Shown: positions 47,706 through 57,990 of the stretch, one piece after another
How the letters are laid out: every line of letters begins with the position of its first letter
Position numbering within the stretch: position 1 is the stretch's first letter
Assembly: GCA_051453625.1 (NCBI GenBank)
Contig: JBOZIK010000001.1
Span: forward strand, 161,383,937 to 161,447,936
From: Welwitschia mirabilis
Taxonomy: Eukaryota; Gnetophyta; Gnetopsida; Welwitschiales
Reading direction: 5' to 3'
Length of the DNA: 64,000 nucleotides
Notes under the pieces: model-generated
What the model saw: the letters and a program-made list of their open reading frames with translations, nothing else
Told to the model about the DNA's origin: nothing
Databases searched by the model: none
Translations under genes and position numbers: made by a program

Positions 47706-47717
47706 GCTTTGATACCA
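47706..47717 (-). other. Element E primer binding site (tRNA-iMet)
   Basis: Minus strand TGGTATCAAAGC, two bases inside the right LTR. It matches TGGTATCAGAGC at 11 of 12 positions. Confidence 0.85.
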
Positions 47718-47719
47718 CT

Positions 47720-47925
47720 TGTATGCCACACAAGCTAAATTGTTCAATCCAAAGGTTTGATTATTTAGCATACCTTAGAATGGTGAATCACCTTTTATAA
47801 ATACAAATGGCATACATTTTAAGGGAGACATTATTTGTTTCATGATGGGTCTATGGGCTAGTTTATGAATGTTTATAATGACCACCTTTTGAATGTGTGC
47901 TCACAATTGAGCCACTATTTTAACA
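47720..47925 (-). repeat. Element E right LTR (5' LTR on minus strand)
   Basis: Runs on plus from TGTATGCCACAC to CACTATTTTAACA and matches 40549-40760, not the LTR at 41941-42094. The flanking five bases of E1 (AATTC left, ATGTC right) do not match. Confidence 0.85.
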
Positions 47926-48159
47926 ATGTCTAGTTCAATTTCATTGTTTTTAGTTCATTGTAAATAGGGTGTTTACTTAGGGATGTATTAGTAGCTATCA
48001 ATAGGAGCATTGATTATAAAATATCCTATTTGCTCACAATTAAGGCATTCATTCTGATAAATGCCCCAGAAAATATTTTAAACTTACCCTTAAGGTATTT
48101 TTATTAAAAAATGCCCTAAAACGTCTCTCTTTAGGGAGCTTTTTTCATTTCTAGTAGTG
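47926..48159. repeat. CACTA right terminal and subterminal region
   Basis: Contains AAAATGCCCTAAAA and related words near 48060-48125 and ends TTTCTAGTAGTG. ACT follows as the duplicated target. Confidence 0.8.
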
Positions 48160-48853
48160 ACTATAATGTTGGCATTACTAAAGATGATATTGATCAAATA
48201 GGGATGGCTCAAAGTTTGGGCCTTGTAAAATAGAGTAATAATGTTCAAAGTTAATTTTAACCCCTAACAAATATCTGCCTCCTCATCCTCAAATCTTACA
48301 AAATGATATTAAGCTTAAAATAGAGCCATCTATTACCATGTCTTTTTGTTGAACATTTTTACAAAATCTCATTCCTGCATTGCCAAAAATAATAGTGCTC
48401 AAGCTATGTCATAATACTTTAACCAACCAACATGTGATGTATTTAAATAAGTGCATGTATAACTAAGGAAGATAGATCAAAATCATCAATAATAAGTAGA
48501 CTATTAATAAAACTAAGAGTCAAAAATAGAACCTCAAACTTGTATTTAAGAGGTGCTAATAGATTTATCTATCTCATGAATGTTGAAATGGAATTCTCTC
48601 ATTACAAGGTCTAGGATACTTTATTCAAGCTAAAGGATCATGTTCCATCCATAACAAGAGAAATATGCTAAAAGATATCCTTTCTATTCTTTTAAAAACC
48701 AAGATTTCTTTTTGTAATAATGGAGTTTTTGAGCTAAGATTTGAACCTTTTCTTAGCTAATTCATGATCAAAATAAGGTTCATAGTGAGATTTCTATGGT
48801 TTGTAACTAGTTTCCTTTCTCTTAGTAGTTTTGGTAGGCTTTCTTCTTACCAT
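48160..48853 (-). pseudogene. Element B env-position ORF, first part
   Basis: ATG at 48853 gives MVRRKPTKTTKRKET, a stop at a Gln-like TAG, then HYEPYFDHELAKKRFKS and LKNSIITKRNLGF. It corresponds to element A from 27130 on. The sequence is cut at 48160 by the CACTA insertion and continues at 34784. The F-x-A-x-RF-x-L-x-I pattern resembles the putative plant transposon protein domain; I am not certain of this. The frame has many stops. Confidence 0.5.
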
Positions 48854-49655
48854 ATTTGTGAAATATAAAGGGTATAAACTAAAACTTAAAAGAGGTACTA
48901 ATAAAAATGACTAAAGATGTATACTTGTAACAAGATCCACCTATTTATGCTAGCTTTGAAGACTTCTACCAAATCAAAGATCTCTAGTAAAAACTAAAAG
49001 AAAGGGATTTTTGTGCACATTAAGAGGAACACCTATTGAGTGGAAGAATGAATATGAGATTTGATGGTTCTTTTATCACTTAAAAAGAGCTTGGAACCTT
49101 ATGATTTAGTGAATTTTCCTTATATGAATTCATAATATCATAGACATATACACCTTAAAAGATGTCTAAAATGATAAAAATAGATGCCTACAAATGTTAG
49201 ACGTCTATCTGGTAAAAAAATTAAAATTTTATTTAGGAGTGACAAAGATATCTGCTATCTGAAAGATGTCTATAATAAAACATAGATGTCTCCCTATTTG
49301 AAAAATGTTTAATCTACATTTCTGAAGTTGATAGCCAAAGACATCTACTCGATGAAAGACATTTTTCTATAAATGTCTTTAGTTATAAACACATCTTCAA
49401 CTTAAACATTTACAACCTTGAAGTTGTTTGTCCTACATTCCTAAGAGGTTTCAGATTTTATACAATTAACAAAATTATTAGAGAATATAACTTTAAAATG
49501 ATATTGGTAATTATAAAAACTCCTAATTAAAATGATAATTACAAGATAAAACTGCAAAGACATACAAACTATATCTCAAGTTATAAAATATCATAAGTAA
49601 GATGCTAAAGTAAGACTTGAGAGGGAGGTTATATATGAGTTTACTTAATTAAACA
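48854..49655 (-). other. Element B spacer between RT and second ORF
   Basis: Non-coding. 49140-49440 holds degenerate repeats of the AAAGATGTCTA / AGACATCTA kind, equivalent to element A 26560-26830. Confidence 0.6.
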
Positions 49656-49659
49656 AGGC

Positions 49660-50290
49660 CCAATCCTTAAGTTTCAAGTAGCTTAATGAATAATAATTCA
49701 TTAGTAGCATCAAAATAATAATTCATTAGTAGCACCAAGTAATATCATCTACATATATTTCATAATAGTAAAGTCACTACCATCTCCTTTGATAAATAAA
49801 TGAACATCAGACACACTCGTTTTAAACCCATTTTCTATTAAGTGGCTTAAAATCCTTTCATACTAAGATTTAGGATCCTACTTAAGTCCATATAGAGCTT
49901 TCTTTAACCTGTAAACATAGTTTAACTTATGTGAATTAGTAAAATATTTAGGTTGTTCAAAATATAACTCTTCTTATAGAACCCCATTAAAGAAGGCACT
50001 CTTGACATCCATGTGGTAAAGCTTAAAGCCTTTCATACATGCAAATTCTAGAAGCATCTTGATTGATTCAATATATGCTACTAGTGCAAATATTTCCTTA
50101 AAATCAATTCCTTTTTACTGGTTGTATTCTTTTGCCACTAGTCTTACATTATTTCTAATGAAATTAACATCCTTATTCATTTTATTCTTAAACAGCGATT
50201 TGGTTTCTATTATTGTTCTACCTAGTGGCCTTGGAATATGTTTCAAACTTTACATATTTTGAACTAGTTTAACTCTTATTACATTACTAG
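49660..50290 (-). pseudogene. Element B reverse transcriptase (copia)
   Basis: Minus-strand blocks in order: VRLVAKEYNQ-stop-KGIDFKEIFA, MDVKSAFFNGVL, YRLKKALYGLK and the catalytic YVDDI at 49755-49741, followed after a 2-base shift by GATNE. This is the Ty1/copia RT signature of the SIRE/Maximus type. After GATNELLF the sequence repeats GATNELLF once more (49690-49745 carries the doubled word) and then jumps to the spacer, so the C-terminal RT and the RNase H are missing. Stops interrupt the rest. Confidence 0.85.
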
Positions 50291-50899
50291 AATCCAATGT
50301 TTATCACATTCTACTTCATTAAAGTTATTGAGGTTCACTTAAGAGATGTAAGTTGCAAATCCATAAAACTCCTTAGTGTGTTTTCATGTTTGTACACCAC
50401 CATATGGACTACCAATTATATTGCTAATAAAGTGACTTTTTTTTAATCTAATCATTTATGATGAGGTATGTTTCTTAGATTTTTATTCCTCCTCCTCTTC
50501 ATTATTTGATTGTGTTTGTGGGTTGTCAAAAGTCTATTCAAAATGTCTAAGAACATAGTCATGCTGTACACTAAAAGATGTTGAATGAATATGATTAATT
50601 TTAATATTAATAGTTTTCTTTATCACTCATGTTCTTTTCTTAAATGCTTTTTAGGACTTACTAATGATTGAGTACTCTAGAATAATACCATCATCAACTT
50701 TGGAGTAAAATTTTTAAGTTTGTATATCTCATTTAGGATAAAAAATTTAAAACTAAAAACATGAAAGTAACTTACTTAGGATTTTCTACTAGACCAGAGA
50801 TCATTTGAAGTTTTAAAAGTAAAGTATCTTACCAAGACTTTATTGGAAACATAAAAAGTAGTGTTAATGATTTCTATGCAAAAATAATAAGGAACTTAT

Positions 50900-51490
50900 T
50901 AATTGTGAGTTATTTTTTTGCCATTTCATTTAATACCTAATTCTTCATTTTTGCTATGATATTTTGTTGTGGTGTTCTTGGAGCTAAGAATTGGTGAAGA
51001 ATGCCAACTTACTTGCAAAAGTCCCTAAACCTTACATTCTTATATTCTATACTATTGTAGCTCATTATTATTTTTATTCTATATCCTTTCTGATTTTTTA
51101 ATGTAATACAAAACTAAGAAAAGGTGTTAAAAGCCTCATCATTATACTAAAAAAGCCACCTATGTGAAATGAGAATAATCATCAATAATAGTTAAATAAT
51201 ATTTTTTATTATGAAGATTTTTAATTATAGATGGACCAATAATATTAAGATGTAGAAGGTCTAGTGGATGTTTAGTAGTAATAGAAGCTTTCTTACTAAA
51301 TAACACCCTTGTTTTTCTTCCCTTTTAATAAGCTTCACAAACTTGATCATTAAAATTTTGGATTCTAAAAATTTCTCTTACCATGTATTTTAAGAGTAAA
51401 GCCTTTAGTAGGTCCTTGTTCCTATATTTAAGCTTTTGATGTCATATCTATGCATCACGTATAGTGCTTGACAAATACTTAATTCCTTTG
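50900..51490 (-). pseudogene. Element B integrase (copia)
   Basis: Minus strand reads DQVCEAY-stop-KGRKTR, then HPLDLLHLNIIGPS, KKYYLTIIDDYSHFT, KGYRIKIIMSYNSIEYKN and LAPRTPQQNIIAKMKN. Compared with SIRE integrases the triad is lost: Asn for Asp in LLHxD, Tyr for the second Asp, and Lys for the Glu of NGVxE. The enzyme would insert element cDNA in a live relative. Confidence 0.8.
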
Positions 51491-51649
51491 TTAGAGATAT
51501 CTTGTAAAGTAATAACATAACATTTTATTTTCTAAGTATAGCAAATATAACTTTGTTTGAATTATACTCTTTTATGACATGATCATCTTAAGAAAATATT
51601 ACAAAGAAAGTTTCATTACATAATTAACACACACTAAGTAGACTGTGTT

Positions 51650-51850
51650 ATAAACCTTTAATATAAAATTAATGTTTTACCTTAGGTATATTAATGCCTC
51701 TATTAAATCTAATACTTTTGGTTGGGGCTTCTGTGGTATCACCAAAGATTATCACACCTTTGTCTTACTCAACTAAGGAAGTAAAACTTGATTTTTCACT
51801 AGTCATATGTCTAAAGCATTTACTATCAACATACTAGGCATGTCTTTCCA
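51650..51850 (-). pseudogene. Element B protease
   Basis: Minus strand at about 51840-51780 gives a stop (TAG at an expected Trp) then YVDSKCFRHMTSEKSSFTSL, the copia protease block (WYLDSGCSRHMTG). DSGC is DSKC; the catalytic Asp is kept. Confidence 0.75.
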
Positions 51851-52299
51851 TAGTACACAATAGAATCTAAGCTCAGAGAACTGGCCTTAATTTAGAAATT
51901 CATACCTTCTTTGGTTTTGCCTATATAAAATGTTATACCATTCATTCTAGACTCTTATCACTATTAGCATAGTATTTACAACTAAATGTGAATGAAAAAA
52001 TTAAATTGGTAGTGACCACATTTATAACAATAGTAATAGGTAATATTACTTATGCAAGCTACATGTTCATATCTTAGATGATAGATCCACTATTGAATAA
52101 TGAGGTTAAAGTACATGTAGAAGCTTAATTGTTTCCTATACCACTTTTGTCATTTGCACTCCTACATTATCTAAGCATAATTTTTAAAGTCACATTTCCT
52201 TATGTAAATTTCTCATTGATATTCTTAGCATCTATAAGTTGCTATCTAAAATTCTTTAACTGACATGTTAATTCCTAATCTCAGCCTTAAGAGTTAAGT

Positions 52300-53640
52300 T
52301 TTTAGTTGACAATATATTATAAGAACCTTTCTTTCTTTCATATGTTAATTCATGATTATGAAGCATTTTTTTCATTTTAGAATAAATGTTTTACAACTTA
52401 ATCAATTCTACAAAAATTAATTCATATCTTTCTTAAAGTTCCATACCTATTTCATCTTCACTTATTGATCCTTATTCAATTTCTTCCTTGTTATTTTCAC
52501 TCAAGTATGGATGATGGATATATGAGATGAATAAACTCTTTCATCATCTAAAGTAGTTACTATAGTGGAATCTTTATCTTCATCCCAAATTATGAAGAAT
52601 GATTTCTTTTTTTGGGTTCTTTCTTTTGTGCTCTTTCTTATAATCGGTTAAAGCTAGAACATTTTGAGGCTATATGTTCTCCTCCTTCACAAACTTAACA
52701 TTCTAATTTGGATGTATCATTCTTGTAAGAAAATGAAGAATTAAAATAAGAATTAGCTTTGGACTTATCTTTGGATTGAAATTCTTATAGCATTTTTATA
52801 ATTCTTCTTCTTATTGTTTCTTCATGAAAGAAACCATTTGAAATGTCTTCTGATTAGTGCAAGCTCTTCATTGACATGTACTTTTGAATCATTTTTATCT
52901 TATGCTTATTTTGCCTTGATTTTAGATGCTTATTTTAAACTTTCACTTGCCTTAAGTGTAATAGGATTTTCTTTCATGACACCATGTTGGATGAAGTTGA
53001 TCTCATAGGCTATCAAGGCACTTTGCAGTTATTTATTTTTCGTGGTATTAAAATTTCTTTATTCTTTATTATTGTCCTTTTTATCCTATATTCTAGAGCT
53101 AAGGATTAGACCACTTTTTAAATCACCTTGGCCTCTAAAATAATCAATTTCTCGAATGGAATTCACATTGTTATTAACTTTTATAAAGTATTCATGCACT
53201 TTCTCTAGTGTTCATCTTTAAGTTCTCAAATTAATTTATTCAAATCAAGGCCTTTGCTTGTTTAACAACTAGGGTTCCTTCATATGCTTCTTCCAAGATA
53301 TTTCATATTTCTTTTACAATATTACATCTAGCTATTCATTTTAATTCTTCCATAGTTAGGGCTAATTAAAGAGAATCTTTTACCTTTGAATCATACATGA
53401 AGGCTTTCTTTTCTTTCTATTTTCAATCCTTTTTAGATTTGATTTGAGTGAACGTATTCCCTCTAATATCTATGATTGTTTTTATAGGCTTAGTATATTC
53501 ATCTTCAATGCTTTACTAAAATTAAAACTTAAAAGACTACAAGTTTACTTGCATCCTCATCTTTCAATAGGCATAGTTTATTTCATCGAAGAGTAGAGGT
53601 TTGATGGATGACACCCTTTCATAGTTTACTTAAGAATATT
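52300..53640 (-). pseudogene. Element B gag (SIRE-like)
   Basis: MEELK-stop-IARCNIVKEI and ILEEAYEGTLVVKQAKAL (about 53355-53240) match the capsid block that precedes LxxxHEGTxxVKxxK in SIRE gag. LIAYEINFIQHGVMKENPIT lies at about 53005-52945, parallel to VYKMELIQDEALKEKPIA in element A. A zinc knuckle at about 52720-52665 reads EC-stop-VCEGGEHIASKC. A Glu/Lys-rich tail follows. The frame has many stops. Confidence 0.75.
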
Positions 53641-53660
53641 ACTCCCTTTTATGAGTAACC

Positions 53661-53672
53661 ACTCTAACATCA
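53661..53672 (-). other. Element B primer binding site
   Basis: Minus TGATGTTAGAGT, two bases after the end of the partial 5' LTR, matching TGGTATCAGAGC at nine of twelve positions. Confidence 0.65.
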
Positions 53673-53674
53673 CT

Positions 53675-54161
53675 TAAGAATCATTAAACTTAGAGGATTG
53701 GGATGAATGAGTTTGACCAAATAAAACTTTAACAACTAATAAATAAAATTAACAATAAGAACTTTATCGATTTATGTGGTTTCTTAACCAGGGTATGTCT
53801 ACACATAAAGGATATTTGTATGGTTTTAGAGCACCACCAACCTTACAATCAAATGAGATGTTCCTCTTAAGGTATCATTCTCTTCCCCTTAAGGATTACA
53901 AAAAATCTATATCCAAAAGTGCACTTAGGCACTTAATCAATTATAAATAACATACCCATATAATAGTTACATTACACCTTGGAATCCCTAAGTAAGAAGC
54001 CCTAGAAAGAGAGATAAATAAGATGTTATTAGGCTAATAATTAAAGATTTAATAAATTAGATAGCCTTATGATGAAGTACTAAATCTAGAATGAAAGAAC
54101 AAATAAGACAAAGATTATCATAAATGTAGTTACTTGAGCTCTCCTTAATATAATCACCTAC
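53675..54161 (-). repeat. Element B 5' LTR, truncated
   Basis: Matches 31936-32445 (the 3' end of the other LTR), for example the block around GTTTGACCAAATAAAACTTT. Homology stops where TATCACGTCTAG begins at 54162. The upstream 0.9 kb of the LTR was not found beyond it. Confidence 0.75.
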
Positions 54162-55023
54162 TATCACGTCTAGATTTTGAAGGTTCCAGGATTTCATACA
54201 AATAGTGAAAAAAAATGAAATAAGAATAACTTTTATCTACTAGGACCTACGAGGCTGATTTATTACTAGATTCCTTATTTCTTCTTTATTCATTAGCATA
54301 TTATTAGTATTTGAAATGTAATTATTTGCTTTGTAAAAACTAGATATGTTGTAATTATTATTTTAAAAGCTTTCTTTTCTTATGACCATCATAATTAATA
54401 ATATGATTTTGGTAGTATTTTCTTATTTATTTAATGATATTCTTTAAATAGCTAAATTAGTGATCATATAAATATTATTTATTTTCTTTTGTAAATGATA
54501 CATTTAATATATAATGATTAGTATATTTTCTTATTTTAATACATACAAAAGATTCTAGTAATAGCTATAATATTAGTGTGCATCATGTTGACTTATTTTA
54601 ATATTTTATTTTAATAGTGTATGCTAAAGTAATGGCCATAATTATGATGTTGTGCTTTCTTTTCTTAGTCACTAACATTTATGTATTATGTGAAAACATT
54701 TTTATGTTCCAAAATCTTAACTTGATGTTTTTGACAAAATTACTTGCTAAGTACTTATATTAATTATTTATTATAATAATTGCAAATAGTGGCATGTTGA
54801 TCATTTATTATTATGATAAAATATTAAATGTACCCAATGGCTTGTATGTATCTATTTAAATTCTCAATACCTTTTGAATTCCTTCTTCTTATTATAAACA
54901 GAACTCCTTTTCCTTTAGTATTATTATGTGAAATATCTTCTAGCCTTGGACTTTAATGATCATGAACTTTGAAGGTTTGAAAATTTGAAGTCTTTGAAAG
55001 ATGGGGTCTTTAAAGCTTGGGCA
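54162..55023 (+). repeat. LTR-like unit, family D, copy 2
   Basis: Starts TATCACGTCTAGATTTTGAAG, like 7351. A TATA-like box ATTATAAACA lies at 54891-54900. It is directly followed by another unit of the same kind. No internal domains lie between the two. Confidence 0.4.
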
Positions 55024-56186
55024 TATGTCAATTCTAGAATTTTAAGGTCCAAAGACTTGCTTAAAAACTAAATTAAAATAATTTGTTATTATAGAGTCTA
55101 CAAACCAATGTAGTTATGTGTATTTATATTCTAGAAGATTTTGTGCTTAAAATATATTCATGTTGTATTAGCTATAATATGATTTTGTTGTTGTAATTGC
55201 TAGTAATTATGATCTTTAATGGAAAAGTTAGTGGTTTTGATAGCGGATTAATTAATGAATTACATTAATATTATTTTTAGTTATGAAATTATTGCACCAT
55301 CTCTTATTTTTGAATCTCCAACTAATATAGATGTTATGTTATTAAGGTGCTATTATATTAAAGATTGTTCCTTGAGTCCCTTTTGTCTTATAAAGACTAA
55401 AATATTACTTTATAATCTTCAAGAATATTCTTGTAGTAGTGATGATATCATTTAATTATTATTATTGTTGCATCTTCCTAGAATTTATGCATGATTAAAT
55501 GTCAATTGTGTAGGCTTATTTATTTTCTTCAATAGTATGATTAAATCTGATAAAATAGAAAGCATTCTTTTCATATTATTAAAGTGCCTAGTGGCCAAGC
55601 AAGCCTTTATGAAATGTTATGAAACCCCCACCATTATCGTTGGCTCATGATATGTCCTTCCGTATTCTTGAGTCCTTTCACTTTACCCATGTTCTCTAAT
55701 TATAAAAAAGGTTCCCCTTCTCTCAAGTCTAGATTATTTTCTGAAAATACTTTGCTTTGAATCTTGAATCTTAGGAAGTATAAGAGCTTTGGAAACTTGG
55801 AAGATCTTCGAAATCCTCAAACACAATGATCTAATATGGGTATGATTCCATTTCTTCTTGCTTCCTTATTTGTCACTTTTTTTTGTATGCATTCAGTTAT
55901 TGTGTTTGTTGTACCTATTTTCTTGCAAATTGAATATAAACATGTGTGATACTTGATAACTAAGTAGGATCAATCCTTTTTCCAAGTCTCGACTCCTACT
56001 ATTTTTTGTACTCAATGTTTTTGATAATCTAAATATAAGCTATTCTTGTTATGAGTTGATACTTCATTGTTGTACCTTTATTATACTTCTGTTGATGTCA
56101 TGATTTCTTGTGAAACAGATTGCCAAATGAGGCAGGGGAAGGTGAGAATTCCATAGATGGCTAAATGAGGGAGTGAGAATGATAGT
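55024..56186 (+). repeat. LTR-like unit, family D, copy 3
   Basis: Starts TATGTCAATTCTAGAATTTT. Its first 250 bases match 7351-7660. A TATA-like box TATAAAAAAG lies at 55701-55710, followed by GTTCCCCTTCTCTC. The right edge is uncertain; TGTAAAACCCCAAATTTT at 56187 looks like a new LTR start. Confidence 0.4.
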
Positions 56187-56230
56187 GTAAAACCCCAAAT
56201 TTTAATAATTGCAAAACTTCATCTTTAATG

Positions 56231-56860
56231 CTCTAATACCAAAATGTAAGATCATAGTGTTTAATTATCTTAGAATCATGAATCCCCAAGAATTATGAAA
56301 GTATTACTATTAAGAAGAGATTTCATTTAGTGAAGGGTATCTAAACACCCAATTAGTTTTTAATAGCTAAAATTACTAAAAGCCTGATAAGAACTAAATT
56401 TTTAAAGTTTATTTTATCTAGAACATATAAAAACATAGTATTTTTCAAAAGTATAAGACCTAAAAAGGTGTATATATAAATTTTAATGCATAGATCTAAA
56501 TATATATTTGGTCATATTAGAAAATTTATAATTTTGGTGGTAATCACTAAATTTGCATGATAAGGAGTTCTCATAGATAATTCCAACTTTTATAAAAGAT
56601 TTAAGTTCATAGGAGTCTAGAGTTAAAATTTAAACTATTATAAGAAAATCATTTCATAATTGAAATTTTAACTATAGACTCCTATAAACTTAAATCAGAC
56701 TAGATGACATCTAGACCAGGTTAGATGACATCTTCTACACACTTGTGTTGTAGGTGCTTCTTGTTTCTTCCTTTCAAAGGAATTTCTAACATAGTGAGGT
56801 CTCTATCATAGAAAACACCACAGGATCTTAAAATCATTAGTTGAATTTAAAAGACTGATC
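56231..56860 (-). repeat. Minus-strand LTR edge with PBS (family F, copy 1)
   Basis: GCTCTAATACCA at 56231-56242 is the complement of a tRNA-iMet PBS (11 of 12). Three bases on, TGTAAGATC begins what would be the 3' edge of a 5' LTR read on the minus strand. The far edge of this LTR was not identified. It contains the inverted repeat at 56599-56695. Confidence 0.45.
56599..56695. repeat. Strong inverted repeat (33-bp arms, 31-bp loop)
   Basis: Arms 56599-56631 and 56663-56695 are complementary at 31 of 33 positions, e.g. CATAGGAGTCTAGAG facing CTATAGACTCCTATA. A transcript would fold into a long hairpin. Just downstream a 19-21-base word with AGATGACATCT is doubled (about 56702-56733). Confidence 0.85.
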
Positions 56861-57029
56861 ATTTTTTTGGTAGTTCCACGAATCTCTCTCTTTTTTAAGC
56901 TGGTTAAGTCTACTTTTTTTTCTTGAAGTTTACCTGTTTTTTTTGGAATGAAGTTGATAAGATTTCATTATTATAGAGAAAGTGAAGGTTAAACTCTTAC
57001 ATAAACACTAAACTAGGTCTTGGTTTGGT

Positions 57030-57990
57030 TAACTAAGGACTATCGGATGGTAAGTCTGAGAGATTAATGCTTAGAATATCTCTTTTAAAAAATGAAATCA
57101 AAAGGAAAACAGTTAAATAGACTAACAGAAGGATTTATAAAGCGTTCTCTGCTAGAGTAACAAATTGAAAATAGGACAAGAGGTATACAGAAAATTCTGA
57201 GTACATTGGCTTGGCAGCATCCAATTTTCTTGTTTGTTCTGGCTTTTGCATTTGCAGGTTCAGAAGGCTCTATTCTGCTCAACGGACGTAAGCGCAGCAG
57301 GGGATCCTCATGAGAACTGATAATTTAGATGTAAATCCCCATTTACCCTTTAGTTATCTAATCTACTAGAGTGCTCTGCGCTTCGAAGCTAATACAGACA
57401 ACTTTTAATGGTCAAACGCAGGTGATCTTTATCTCTTCTCGATTACTTAATAACATTTCTATAATTTTCTGATTAAAGAATAAGGCAGGGAGCTTCTTAA
57501 CCCTTTTCTTCTAGTTAGAGCCCATTGTCGGACTGGGCAGATGAAATTGATCGAAGTAATGAGCCTGGTGCTTTTTCTGATTGTCTACTCTTTGATATTG
57601 TCCTCTCTGAAAAGCGGTAATTTTCCTGGGAAATGTTCCTCTTATTCTAAGACTATAATTAATAGTTTTGCTTCTGGCTGTGTAGGCATCCTACTTGACC
57701 TCTCAGTGGCTCTTGTCTGCAGGCCATAGAGATGAGAGTGCCCTCTCACCAAGTGGAGTCTCCTTAGTGGGTTTATAGATCCTGTACTTCTTAGAAAAGG
57801 AATTATTATGGACCAGGGTGCAAAGCCCAATCTGTCACTGAGTAAGGATCGGCAGGAACGTATGGGCTAGGAGAAGAATAGGTAGACTTCACAAGCTTCC
57901 AGACCTGAAAAGGAGAATTGTATCTGCTGGGTAGACATGGCTTGATTGTTAGAAAATATGGCTTGTTGAGTAATCATAATGCAATGCCTA
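57030..57990. other. GC-richer segment downstream of LINE coding region, unassigned
   Basis: Noticeably richer in G+C than the surroundings, with several short open frames on both strands (minus 57282-57085; plus 57541-57729). None carries a recognisable domain. It could be the 3' UTR of the LINE or a piece of host sequence. Confidence 0.35.

Larger units (their letters stand above)
34785..48159. mobile_element. CACTA (En/Spm-type) DNA transposon, non-autonomous
   Basis: Left end TACTACTAGAAA (34785-34796; the family has CACTACTAGAAA, so C to T at base 1) and right end TTTCTAGTAGTG (48148-48159), its inverted complement. The 3-base sequence ACT flanks both sides (34782-34784 and 48160-48162), the duplication length of CACTA elements. 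Subterminal repeats of the TTTAAGGCATTTTTA / AAATGCCTTAAAA type fill 34800-35110, with a shorter set at 48060-48140. The outer sequences are the two halves of element B. Inside are a kinase exon fragment and the copia element E. No TNP2-type transposase was recognised. Confidence 0.85.
31936..54161 (-). mobile_element. Element B: SIRE-like copia relative of A, split by a CACTA element
   Basis: Minus-strand element in two parts, 54161-48160 and 34784-31936, interrupted by 34785-48159. In transcription order: partial 5' LTR (54161-53675), PBS, gag, protease, integrase, RT, spacer, env-position ORF, then (after the CACTA element) the rest of that ORF, 3' internal region, polypurine tract and 3' LTR (33350-31936). 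The two parts join collinearly when compared with element A (around 27870-27960). Many stops and altered catalytic residues make it inactive. The RNase H domain is missing. The 5' LTR is cut at about 54161, where a D-type LTR begins. Confidence 0.8.
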
